The notes beneath the pieces are model-generated. The model did not search any database and was not told where the DNA came from. It saw nothing but the letters and a program-made list of their open reading frames with translations. Shown here one piece after another: positions 1-7,175 of a stretch of 12,552 bases of DNA (positions are counted from its first letter, which is position 1; every line of letters begins with the position of its first letter). The stretch spans positions 1 to 12,552 of the forward strand of contig JANXQR010000330.1 in NCBI GenBank assembly GCA_025353435.1, written 5' to 3'. The DNA comes from Acidobacteriota bacterium (GTDB lineage Bacteria; Acidobacteriota; Terriglobia; Terriglobales; Acidobacteriaceae). The translations under genes were made by a program, and so were the position numbers.

Positions 1-287
1 TTGCCGTCGTATTCTCCCGTGAAGGCTATGGTGCTGCCGTCCGGTGAGAACACCGGCGCCGTCTCGATACCCACTCCGGTTGTGAGTCGCGTTGCCTTCC
101 CGCCCGCGCGCGGCACCGTCCACAAGTCGCCCGCATAACCAAAGCAAATCAGGTCCTTGCTGAGTGACGGACGCTGAAATATGTGCGGTGTCGCAGCCGC
201 TCGCGCAGCAATTTGATTAGAGATCAATCCAAGAGAAGTGAGAACCAAGGCAAGACAACACAAAGCAGAGAGACGAAACGAGCGCAA
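1..287 (-). CDS. Secreted tricorn-like protease / PD40 beta-propeller protein, N-terminal part (cut by window edge)
   Basis: The reading frame is open from a TTG at 287 to the window edge (95 complete codons); the C-terminal part lies outside. An in-frame TGA just upstream of 287 excludes a much longer N-terminus. GGAGG ends about five bases before the TTG, which fixes the start. Residues 1-32 look like a signal peptide: MRSFR, then a hydrophobic run to an AARAAA cleavage region. After it come 'RPSLSKDLICFGYAGDLW' (39-56), 'PRAGGKATRLTTGVGIETAP' (59-78) and 'FSPDGSTIAFTGEYDGN' (80-96). These are WD40-like/PD40 beta-propeller blades. The combination 'YAGDLWxVPRxGG...RLT...G.E..P.FSPDG..IAFTGEYDGN' is what I know from the N-terminus of bacterial tricorn-type S41 peptidases, which degrade peptides. 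The peptidase half is not visible, so a plain TolB-like propeller protein remains possible. It lies 69 bp downstream of tsaE on the same strand. Confidence 0.75.
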   Translation of the reverse strand, partial: MRSFRLSALCCLALVLTSLGLISNQIAARAAATPHIFQRPSLSKDLICFGYAGDLWTVPRAGGKATRLTTGVGIETAPVFSPDGSTIAFTGEYDG

Positions 288-356
288 CTGGACCTCCAGG
301 CTGACGCATCAATGATGCCACTCATCTTAACGCAGCCGCGGTCGCCGGTTGAGTAA

Positions 357-830
357 CTAATCCTTGAGAGTTACTGTAATCTTGCGCGCATCGCCGCCCG
401 CCGACGAAATGGTGATCTCGCCTGTTGAACGCTTCATAATGCTCTTGAACTTCTCGCCCCACTCGACGAGCACCAGTGAATCCGGCGTGAGCAATTCCTC
501 CAGCCCCAGCGTCTCGAGTTGCCGGTCGCCTTCGAGACGGTACACATCCAGGTGAAACAGCTTCACTGGCCGTCCTTCGCGGGTGCCGTCGTACTCATGA
601 ATCAGGGTGAATGTGGGGCTTGTGACCTCATCGGGATCGGCGGCGTCCAGCGCCTGCGCAATCCCTTTCACCAGCGTTGTCTTCCCGGTGCCCAGGTCGC
701 CGCGAAGCACAAGCAGTTGAGGCGGCTTGAGCAACGCCGCCAGTTTCCGGCCCACCTCAATGGTGTCCGCACCGCTCTGTGTAACGAACTCGTGGGTCCG
801 GCCTTCTACCGCGGGGGCTTCCTTGCTCAT
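357..830 (-). CDS. tsaE: TsaE, tRNA threonylcarbamoyladenosine biosynthesis ATPase
   Basis: 157 residues, the normal length for TsaE (YjeE). This small cytoplasmic P-loop ATPase works with TsaD and TsaB to place the threonylcarbamoyl group on A37 of ANN-decoding tRNAs. Visible motifs: Walker A 'GDLGTGKTT' (44-52, K50), the family block 'TSPTFTL' (70-76), 'HLDVYRL' (93-99) and 'VEWGEK' (122-127) with the conserved Trp124. The ATG overlaps the end of the NAD(P)HX repair gene by 4 bp (ATGA), so translation is probably coupled; the GAGGAA in the last codons of that gene can serve as ribosome binding site. The pairing of these two genes is widespread in bacteria (yjeF-yjeE in Escherichia coli). 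Ends with TAG. Family assignment is very secure. Confidence 0.97.
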   Translation of the reverse strand: MSKEAPAVEGRTHEFVTQSGADTIEVGRKLAALLKPPQLLVLRGDLGTGKTTLVKGIAQALDAADPDEVTSPTFTLIHEYDGTREGRPVKLFHLDVYRLEGDRQLETLGLEELLTPDSLVLVEWGEKFKSIMKRSTGEITISSAGGDARKITVTLKD

Positions 831-2482
831 TCGGCTTCCTCACGGGAGCGCTTCGCGGCTGAATTCTCCGCCGGCATCCCCTGCAACCAAACATAACCGT
901 TCTCAGTGCGGCTGCGAAAGCGAAACGCCCGAGAAAATTGTGCAAGACTGTCAGTCGCCAGCAACGTGTGCTCATCCATTGCCCGCACCACGAGATCGGC
1001 AGCCAACCCGTGCAGGAAGACTGCAGCCTCTACGGCATGCGCCGGATCTTCTTTGTATTGAGCCAGCAAACCCGCGATCACGCCCACCAACACATCGCCA
1101 CTTCCACCCTTCGCCATGCCAGGATTTCCGGTAGTATTCACCGCAACCCGTCCATCCGAAAGCGCGATCAGCGTACGCGATCCCTTGAGCACCAATGTGA
1201 CTCGGTTTTCCACAGCAAACCTTCGTGCAATGTTGAGCCGGTCGGATTGTACGTCGCTTGTTGAAACTCCGGCGAGCCTTCCCATTTCTCCAGGATGCGG
1301 CGTAAGCACGACCGTTCGCCCGTTCTTGGTGAGTTCGGAAAGCTTGCCCTGGATTGCGGAAATGATGTTGAGTGCATCGGCGTCAATCACCACAGGCATC
1401 GACGTGCCTTCGAGCAATCCAACACAGAATTTTGCCGTGTCGTCGCTCTGCCCAAGGCCGGGTCCGAGGGCCATCACGGTAATTCCCTTCGTAAGAGCCG
1501 CCAAATTATCCTGCGTAAGGTTTTCAGGCGACGCCTGCCCCAAATCGTTAGCTTTGAGCGGCCACGTCATCAGCTCCGGCGCAAAGCTTGAAATCACCGA
1601 CAACGCAGGCGCTGGAACCGCCGCCGTCACCAACCCTGCACCGGCCCGCATTGCGGCCATTGAAGCCATGATGGGCGCACCAGCCTTGCCGCCCGCTGAC
1701 CCGAATGACCCGCCAACCACCAACACATGTCCAAAATTGCCCTTGTTCGCATCGGCCTTGCGCGGCGAATGCAACAGCCTCTGCGAAGACCCGGCCCACT
1801 CGATTCCCACCTCCGAAATCATTGCCTCGTCCGGCGATCCAATCGGCGCCACAACCACCGGCTGATCCCATCGCCGCGTCAGCTCACCGAAAACATGCGC
1901 GGGCTTGGGAGCGGTAAAGGTGATGACGGCATTCGCGGGAAAGACTGGGGCGTCGCTTCGGCCCTGCGTCGAATCTGCAGGCCACCCTGTCGGCAGATCA
2001 ATCGCGAGCACCGGAGCGCTGCTTCCCTTGACCCACTCCAGCGCCGCCAGCGCCAGTCCCTTCAGCGGCGGCTTGAAACCCGTTCCAAGCACAGCATCGA
2101 CGATCAAATCGGCGGTGCGTGCATCTGCATATTGTGAGAGGTCCGCTTCCGTCCCAATCAATTCTCTTCGGCAGTTTCGAGCACTCTGCAGTTCGCGCCA
2201 GGCATTTGCCGCATCGCCCTTCAGGCCATCCGGCGAGCCAAGCAACAGCACCGTCACTTCGAGTCCAGCGTCGGCGAGCAGTCGCGCGGTCATCATGCCG
2301 TCGCCACCATTGTTGCCGCGCCCACAAAGAACAGTGACCCGCTTGGCGAACGGAAACTGCTCTCTCGCGAAGGCCGCAACTGCCGCAGCCGCGCTGCGCA
2401 TCAGTTGCATCGACGACACACCGAATCGCTCCGTCGTAAGCCGATCGCAGGCCTGCATCTCTGCGGCAGAGAGAACTCGCAT
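827..2482 (-). CDS. nnr: Bifunctional NAD(P)H-hydrate epimerase / ADP-dependent NAD(P)H-hydrate dehydratase
   Basis: 551 residues, the length of the fused two-domain enzyme. It repairs damaged NAD(P)H: the N-terminal domain interconverts R- and S-NAD(P)HX, and the C-terminal domain dehydrates the S form using ADP. The N-terminus 'MRVLSAAEMQ' is typical and fixes the ATG. Epimerase motifs: 'GRGNNGGDG' (54-62), 'VDAVLGTG' (128-135) and 'AIDLPTGWPAD' (160-170), which usually reads D-I/L-P-S-G-V/A-D-A-D. Dehydratase motifs: 'KGNFGHVLVVGGS' (247-259), 'GPGLG' (340-344), 'DADALN' (367-372), 'LTPHPGEMGRL' (393-403), 'LKGSRT' (432-437) and 'GNPGMAKGGSGDVL' (452-465) with the catalytic Asp of GSGD. 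The last four bases overlap tsaE. There are 68 bp to the upstream mntH stop and no clear Shine-Dalgarno site. Confidence 0.96.
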   Translation of the reverse strand: MRVLSAAEMQACDRLTTERFGVSSMQLMRSAAAAVAAFAREQFPFAKRVTVLCGRGNNGGDGMMTARLLADAGLEVTVLLLGSPDGLKGDAANAWRELQSARNCRRELIGTEADLSQYADARTADLIVDAVLGTGFKPPLKGLALAALEWVKGSSAPVLAIDLPTGWPADSTQGRSDAPVFPANAVITFTAPKPAHVFGELTRRWDQPVVVAPIGSPDEAMISEVGIEWAGSSQRLLHSPRKADANKGNFGHVLVVGGSFGSAGGKAGAPIMASMAAMRAGAGLVTAAVPAPALSVISSFAPELMTWPLKANDLGQASPENLTQDNLAALTKGITVMALGPGLGQSDDTAKFCVGLLEGTSMPVVIDADALNIISAIQGKLSELTKNGRTVVLTPHPGEMGRLAGVSTSDVQSDRLNIARRFAVENRVTLVLKGSRTLIALSDGRVAVNTTGNPGMAKGGSGDVLVGVIAGLLAQYKEDPAHAVEAAVFLHGLAADLVVRAMDEHTLLATDSLAQFSRAFRFRSRTENGYVWLQGMPAENSAAKRSREEAE

Positions 2483-2550
2483 GAATCGATGTTAGTCCAA
2501 GATGAAGAGACTTATTGGGAATGCGCCGGGAGCGGTCCCTTGTTTCACCG

Positions 2551-3885
2551 TCAACCGCGAATGGTTAGCACCAGCAGCCACGCATTCAGGCCCGCGATCA
2601 CCACGGCCACAGTCCACGATGTCGCCTTGAGCCATGGTGCGTTCACAAACTCACCCATCCGCTTGCGGCTGTTCGTAAAAATGACCAGTGGCACCACTGC
2701 AAAACTTAATTGCAGCGAAAGAACCACCTGGCTCAGGATGAGAAGCTTTTCGGTTCCCTGCGCGCCGTTGATGGCCACCACCAGGATTGTGGGAATAATT
2801 GCAATAGTGCGGGTGATCATGCGTCGTAGCCACGGCGCAACTTTCATCTGCACAAACCCCTCCATCACTACCTGCCCGGCCAAGGTGCCAGTAATCGATG
2901 AGTTCTGGCCAGAGGCCAACAGGGCCACCGCAAACAGCGTGCTCGCAAAACCAGCGCCCACCAAGGGGCTAAGCAGCTTGTAAGCGTCCTCGATGGCCGC
3001 CACTTCAAAGTGCCCACTGCGATGAAATACCGCCGCGGCAACAATCAAAATCGCTGCGTTTACAAATAGCGCAATCGTCAACGCGCCGGCTGAGTCAATG
3101 TTGGCCATCTTCACGGCTTCGCGCTTGCCTTCCGGCGTGCGCGCGTAGCGACGGCTCTGCACAATCGATGAATGAAGGTAGAGGTTGTGCGGCATCACCG
3201 TCGCGCCCAGCATGCCGATGGCGATATAAAGCATGGCGGGATTGGTAAAAATCTTCGAAGACGGAACAAACAGGCTGCTCATTGCCAGTCCGTATTCCGG
3301 CCGCGACAAAATCATTTGAATACAAAACATTCCCAGGATGGTTGCAATCAGCACCATCACCACCGCTTCCACAGTGCGGAAACCCCACCGCCCCAGCAGC
3401 AGGATCAACAATACGTCCAGGCCGGTGATCAGCACGCCCCACAGCAGCGGGATATGAAACAGCAAGTTGAGCGCAATCGCCGAGCCAATCACTTCGGCAA
3501 GGTCGCAGGCGGCAATCGCGATCTCCGCCATGATCCAGAGCGCGAAGCTGCCCCAGCGCCCCGTGCTTTCCCTGCAAAGTTGGGCGAGGTCTCGTTCCGT
3601 GGCGATGCCAAGTTTCAGGCTCAGGCTCTGGAGCAGAACCGCCATCAGATTCGATCCCATGATGACAAACAGCAGGGTGTAGCCGAATTGCGATCCACCG
3701 GCGATGTCCGTGGCCCAGTTGCCCGGATCCATGTAGCCAACCGAGATCAGAAATCCCGGACCAAGAAATCCCAGCAGCCGCTTCCAGTAAAACGGCGAGC
3801 GCGATAGACGTACGCTCGCGTTCACCTCGGGCAGCGAAGGCTGGGAGAGAGTGACGTCCGAAATGGGCTGGAATTCTGTAGCCAT
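2551..3885 (-). CDS. mntH: Nramp-family divalent metal (Mn2+/Fe2+) transporter
   Basis: 444 residues from the chosen ATG. Nramp proteins import Mn2+ or Fe2+ with protons across the inner membrane. Eleven or so hydrophobic segments are visible. TM1 carries 'DPGNWATD' (53-60; metal ligands D53 and N56) and TM6 carries 'MPHNLYLHS' (231-239; M231 ligand, H233). 'GQNSSITGTLAGQVVMEGF' (326-344) is another conserved block. The frame can be extended upstream to a TTG at 3915 (ten more residues). I prefer the ATG at 3885 because the cytoplasmic tail before TM1 is already long, though neither start has a good Shine-Dalgarno site. The gene follows an mntR-type regulator on the same strand after 114 bp of AT-rich palindromic DNA, which points to manganese rather than iron as the main regulated substrate (inference). 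Confidence 0.95.
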   Translation of the reverse strand: MATEFQPISDVTLSQPSLPEVNASVRLSRSPFYWKRLLGFLGPGFLISVGYMDPGNWATDIAGGSQFGYTLLFVIMGSNLMAVLLQSLSLKLGIATERDLAQLCRESTGRWGSFALWIMAEIAIAACDLAEVIGSAIALNLLFHIPLLWGVLITGLDVLLILLLGRWGFRTVEAVVMVLIATILGMFCIQMILSRPEYGLAMSSLFVPSSKIFTNPAMLYIAIGMLGATVMPHNLYLHSSIVQSRRYARTPEGKREAVKMANIDSAGALTIALFVNAAILIVAAAVFHRSGHFEVAAIEDAYKLLSPLVGAGFASTLFAVALLASGQNSSITGTLAGQVVMEGFVQMKVAPWLRRMITRTIAIIPTILVVAINGAQGTEKLLILSQVVLSLQLSFAVVPLVIFTNSRKRMGEFVNAPWLKATSWTVAVVIAGLNAWLLVLTIRG

Positions 3886-3956
3886 GCTTTTTGAGGAGAG
3901 CCGGAGCCGATACAAGATTCCGGCGTCAGTATCTAGCCAAGTATGCCACAGATTAA

Positions 3957-3983
3957 TTAATCATGGTTAATATCTGAATATTA
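3957..3983 (-). promoter_or_regulatory. Two overlapping palindromes, candidate metal-repressor operator of mntH
   Basis: Two dyads lie in the mntR-mntH gap. At 3968-3983 a perfect 6-bp inverted repeat surrounds four bases (TAATAT CTGA ATATTA, plus strand). At 3957-3970 an imperfect 14-bp palindrome is centred on CATG (TTAATCATGGTTAA, one mismatched pair). They share three bases and lie about 70-100 bp before the mntH ATG. DtxR/MntR-family repressors bind AT-rich dyads of this kind over promoters. That the upstream regulator binds here is inference, and I do not know the box consensus for Acidobacteriota. Confidence 0.5.
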
Positions 3984-3997
3984 CTTTTGGATTACAA
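3969..3997 (-). promoter_or_regulatory. Possible sigma-70-type promoter of mntH
   Basis: Read on the minus strand, TTGTAA (3997-3992) is followed after 17 bases by GATATT (3974-3969), a weak -10 match. It starts two bases past the mntR stop codon and overlaps the perfect palindrome at 3968-3983, so a bound repressor would block it. Matching is by eye only. Confidence 0.3.
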
Positions 3998-3999
3998 AC

Positions 4000-4659
4000 T
4001 TATAGTACCCTCAGCCAAACCGCTTCGGCAGCGGGTCTTCCTAGAATGGAACTTCCCGTAGGTAGTTCAATCGAAACGGTTTGATCGTAATTCTGACTCA
4101 GAACGCGGAGACTCTTGCCGGGCCCAACGCCGTTTCGATGTAGAAAAAGCAGTAACTGGTGGTCTCGCTCGTGGAGGCTTGCCACCACATAACGCTTCCC
4201 TGCGGCAGCCTCAGAAAGCGGCACTTCACCACGCTTCTTCCGCTCGGCGGGGTTCTCCGGCAGGACTGCGTTGCCGTGCGGGCACGCTCCCTCGCCGAGC
4301 TGGTCCTTCAATTTCGCTTCGAATGCGGGCGAAATGGCGTGCTCCAGCCGCTCCGCCTCCTCGTGGATTTCGTACCACTCCATGCCGAAGATTTCGCTCA
4401 ACATGCGCTCCACCAGGTGGTGGCGTAACGCTGTGTGATAGGCAGTCTCGCGCCCCTTTTCTGTGAGCCGGACGATCCCGTCCTCGCCCACTTCCACGTA
4501 ACCATCGCGCTTCAATCGCTTCAACGCCATGGTCACCGCGGGCGCTGAAACCTCCAGCCAATGCGAGAGCGTGGCAGGTATTACTTGCCGCCCTTCGGCC
4601 TCGGCTTCGAGGATGGCCTTCAGGTAATTCTCTTTCGAGACGTGAATGGAATCTTTCAT
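4000..4659 (-). CDS. mntR: DtxR/MntR-family metal-dependent transcriptional repressor
   Basis: 219 residues: an N-terminal winged helix (about 7-70), a metal-binding dimerisation domain (about 75-140) and a C-terminal SH3-like FeoA domain (about 146-219). Metal ligands can be aligned with DtxR: H80, E84 and H99 for the ancillary site, and E103, E106 and H107 for the primary site ('HEEAERLEH', 99-107). Where DtxR has Cys102 this protein has Glu103, as in manganese-sensing MntR. The N-terminal ligand position (Met10 in DtxR, Asp8 in Bacillus MntR) is Asn11 here ('SKENYLK'). 'CPHGNAVLP' (126-134) is a family block. Metal-loaded protein should repress the transporter gene directly downstream. The ATG at 4659 matches the usual N-terminus; the ribosome binding site is weak. 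The Mn assignment rests on E103 and the mntH neighbour; Fe sensing is not excluded. Confidence 0.88.
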   Translation of the reverse strand: MKDSIHVSKENYLKAILEAEAEGRQVIPATLSHWLEVSAPAVTMALKRLKRDGYVEVGEDGIVRLTEKGRETAYHTALRHHLVERMLSEIFGMEWYEIHEEAERLEHAISPAFEAKLKDQLGEGACPHGNAVLPENPAERKKRGEVPLSEAAAGKRYVVASLHERDHQLLLFLHRNGVGPGKSLRVLSQNYDQTVSIELPTGSSILGRPAAEAVWLRVL

Positions 4660-4737
4660 GGAGTGTTCCCATCAGTCTAATGCGTCGGCTCAAGACTGGC
4701 CCACCACTCTCTCAACCTCAGCCGCGCGTTTAGGAAT

Positions 4738-7155
4738 TCAGCGCAGCGCATCGATCGGGCTCACCCTCGTAGCTCGCCGCGCCGGCAGATAACTCGCCAG
4801 CAGCGCGACACCCACCAGCAACAACGGCGCCGCAATGAATGTTGCCGCATCGTGCTGACCAGTTTTGTAGAGCACGCTCGCCATCAGCTTCGTTGCTACG
4901 AGCGCAACCCCCAGGCCCGCGATCACGCCCACGAGCGCCAGACGAAATCCCTGACGCAGCACAAGCCGCAGCACGTCGGCCCGGTCTGCACCCAACGCCA
5001 TGCGCACGCCGAACTCCTGCCGGCGCTGCGCCACTGAAAACGAAAGCACACCATAAATGCCGATAACCGCCAGAATCAGAGCGAGTCCGGCGAACGCTCC
5101 CACCAGCGCCAGCAGGAAGCGAGGCTGCGCGCGTGCTGTGTCGATAAGCGCATCCACGGTCTGCATATCGGTCAACGGTTGATCGGGATCAATGGCCGCG
5201 ATCTGGCCCCGCACCGCCGAAATCACACTCTGAGGCGGCCCTTCTGTGCGCAGTACCAGGTTCATCTCACCCCACGGCAGCTGTGAGAAGGGCAAATAAA
5301 GCTGCGCCTGCGTCTCCTGCTCCAATCCCTTGTTCTTCACATCTGCGGCCACGCCAATCACCTGGGCTGGCACTGGGCGCCGGCCTACGGTGACATGCTG
5401 GTCGAGCGGGTTTGCATTGGGCCAAAATTGACGCGCAAAAGCTTCATTCGCAATCACCACCGGTGCCGACTTTCCTTGGTCCGCGGAGTTGAACGCGCGG
5501 CCCGCGCGCAAAGGAATGCGCATGGTGTCAAACCATCCCGGACTTACTGCCTCAATGTCGACAAACGGCCTCTGTGCGAGCGGCACATTCGGCTGACCTT
5601 GCGGCAGCACCGGGGTGATCCGGATCGAACTCAAAGGCTGCGCAGCAGAAATGGCCGCGCTGCGCACACCGGGCACGGCTCCAACGCGCCGCAACACTTC
5701 GTCGAACAATGCAGTCTGTTGATCGGGCTTTCCATACTTCAATGTGGAAAGCGACACATTCATTGTCAACAGATGGTCGGATTCGAAGCCGGGGTCCACT
5801 GCAAGCAGGCGCGCAAAGCTGCGTACCAACAGCCCGGCGCCGATCAACAGCAACAGCGAGAGAGCCACCTGGCCAACCACCAGCGCATCGCCCGCCTTCA
5901 CACGTGTTCGCCCGGCGGAAGCGCCACGGCCCTCTTCGCGCAACGTTCCGTTCACATCGACGCGCGCCAGTTGCAGCGCTGGAACCACACCGAACAGAAT
6001 CCCCGCCAACAGCGAAATGCCCAGCGTGAACAACAGAACGCGGAGGTCGACGGCAACAGGAACGCCTTGCGGCAATTGCCCCGCGCCCCACAACGAAAGC
6101 GCGCGTGTCGCACCCCACCCGAGCGCGACGCCAAACATCGCGGCGATTGACGCCAACACCAAACTCTCGGTAAGCAATTGCCCGATGATGGCGCCCCGAC
6201 TTGCGCCCAGCGCCGCTCGCACGGCAACCTCGCGCCTGCGTGCCATGGCGCGCGCCAGCAGAAGGCTGGCCACGTTGCCGCACGCAATCAGCAGCACCAC
6301 GCCCACTGCGGCCATCAGCATCATTACCTTGCCGCGCAGATCTCCCACAACAAGATCGCGCAGCGGCCTCGCCAAAGTGCCAATTGCCGGCTCCGCATCC
6401 GGCATGGTCGCATTCTCCTCGCGATACTGCTTGTTCAGCACCGCGAGTTCCGTGTTCGTCTGCTGCAGCGACGTTCCCTGCCTGAGGCGCGCCACAATAT
6501 TCAGATAACCAACACCCTGGCGCAGCCGCTCCGTGGGCATCAGCGAAAACTCAAAGTAGCGCGGCGTCCAGATCTCCGCCCTGCCGACAAATGGAAATTG
6601 CACGTCCGCCGGCAATACGCCGATGACAGTCGAAGCCGTCGCATCCAACTTGACCGTCTGCCCCACGATGCCGGGATCGCCGTGGTAGCGCGTGAGCCAA
6701 ATTGAATTGCTCAGCATGACCACCGGCTTGCCCTCGGGCCTGCCCTCCTCCGCGCTGAAGCTGCGCCCGAGCTCCGGCTGAACGCCCAGCAGCGAGAAGA
6801 AATTCGGTGACACCCGCGCCACCGGAACCTGCACCGGCTCACCGTTCCCTGTGAGATTCAGATCGTCACTGGCCCAGACCGCAAGCCCTTCGAAGGACTT
6901 GCTTCGGTCGCGCACTGCTTCATAGCGCACCAGGTTGACCCCGCGGTCCTTGGTCTGGTCCCGCACCTCGACGCTCACCAATTTCGCGGGATCACTGTAT
7001 GGGAAAGGCTTAAGCAGCAGCGCATTGGTGACAGTAAATATGGCAGAGTTGGCACCGATGCCCAGCGCCAGCGTGAAAACGGCGGCCGCAGTGAGCCCCG
7101 GAGTCCTGGCCATCATGCGAAGCGCGAAGCGGAGGTTACGCAGCACAGTTTGCAT
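4738..7155 (-). CDS. ADOP-family (acidobacterial duplicated orphan permease) MacB/FtsX-like membrane protein
   Basis: 805 residues from the ATG at 7155. Two copies of a MacB periplasmic core plus FtsX-type membrane module are visible. The first begins with 'RNLRFALRMMARTPGLTAAAVFTLALGIGANSAIF', a TM helix then a large periplasmic part, and ends with three TM helices including 'LLIACGNVASLLLARAMARRREVAVRAALGASR'. The second ends with 'GIYGVLSFSVAQRRQEFGVRMALGADRADVLRLVL' and the C-terminal 'YLPARRATRVSPIDALR'. This is the ADOP family, known from Acidobacteriota in many paralogues per genome and typically without an adjacent ABC ATPase. None is visible here, so the energy source and the cargo are unknown. 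The frame can extend to a TTG at 7185, but 'MQTVLRNLRFALRM' is the usual start. It is divergent from the VWFA gene, and mntR follows after 78 bp. Confidence 0.93.
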   Translation of the reverse strand: MQTVLRNLRFALRMMARTPGLTAAAVFTLALGIGANSAIFTVTNALLLKPFPYSDPAKLVSVEVRDQTKDRGVNLVRYEAVRDRSKSFEGLAVWASDDLNLTGNGEPVQVPVARVSPNFFSLLGVQPELGRSFSAEEGRPEGKPVVMLSNSIWLTRYHGDPGIVGQTVKLDATASTVIGVLPADVQFPFVGRAEIWTPRYFEFSLMPTERLRQGVGYLNIVARLRQGTSLQQTNTELAVLNKQYREENATMPDAEPAIGTLARPLRDLVVGDLRGKVMMLMAAVGVVLLIACGNVASLLLARAMARRREVAVRAALGASRGAIIGQLLTESLVLASIAAMFGVALGWGATRALSLWGAGQLPQGVPVAVDLRVLLFTLGISLLAGILFGVVPALQLARVDVNGTLREEGRGASAGRTRVKAGDALVVGQVALSLLLLIGAGLLVRSFARLLAVDPGFESDHLLTMNVSLSTLKYGKPDQQTALFDEVLRRVGAVPGVRSAAISAAQPLSSIRITPVLPQGQPNVPLAQRPFVDIEAVSPGWFDTMRIPLRAGRAFNSADQGKSAPVVIANEAFARQFWPNANPLDQHVTVGRRPVPAQVIGVAADVKNKGLEQETQAQLYLPFSQLPWGEMNLVLRTEGPPQSVISAVRGQIAAIDPDQPLTDMQTVDALIDTARAQPRFLLALVGAFAGLALILAVIGIYGVLSFSVAQRRQEFGVRMALGADRADVLRLVLRQGFRLALVGVIAGLGVALVATKLMASVLYKTGQHDAATFIAAPLLLVGVALLASYLPARRATRVSPIDALR

Positions 7156-7175
7156 GGGGAGAGCATAGCCGTTCG

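Noticed and set aside
1116..1865. 249-codon plus-strand frame opposite the NAD(P)HX repair gene
   Set aside because: Shadow frame of a GC-rich gene with secure motifs on the other strand; its translation shows no domain.
1905..2495. 196-codon plus-strand frame opposite the epimerase domain
   Set aside because: Same reason; Ser/Ala/Pro-rich low-complexity translation without motifs.
5395..6508. Two long overlapping plus-strand frames opposite the ADOP permease
   Set aside because: Arg/Gln/His-rich or Ser/Ala/Arg-rich translations typical of antisense to GC-rich membrane genes.
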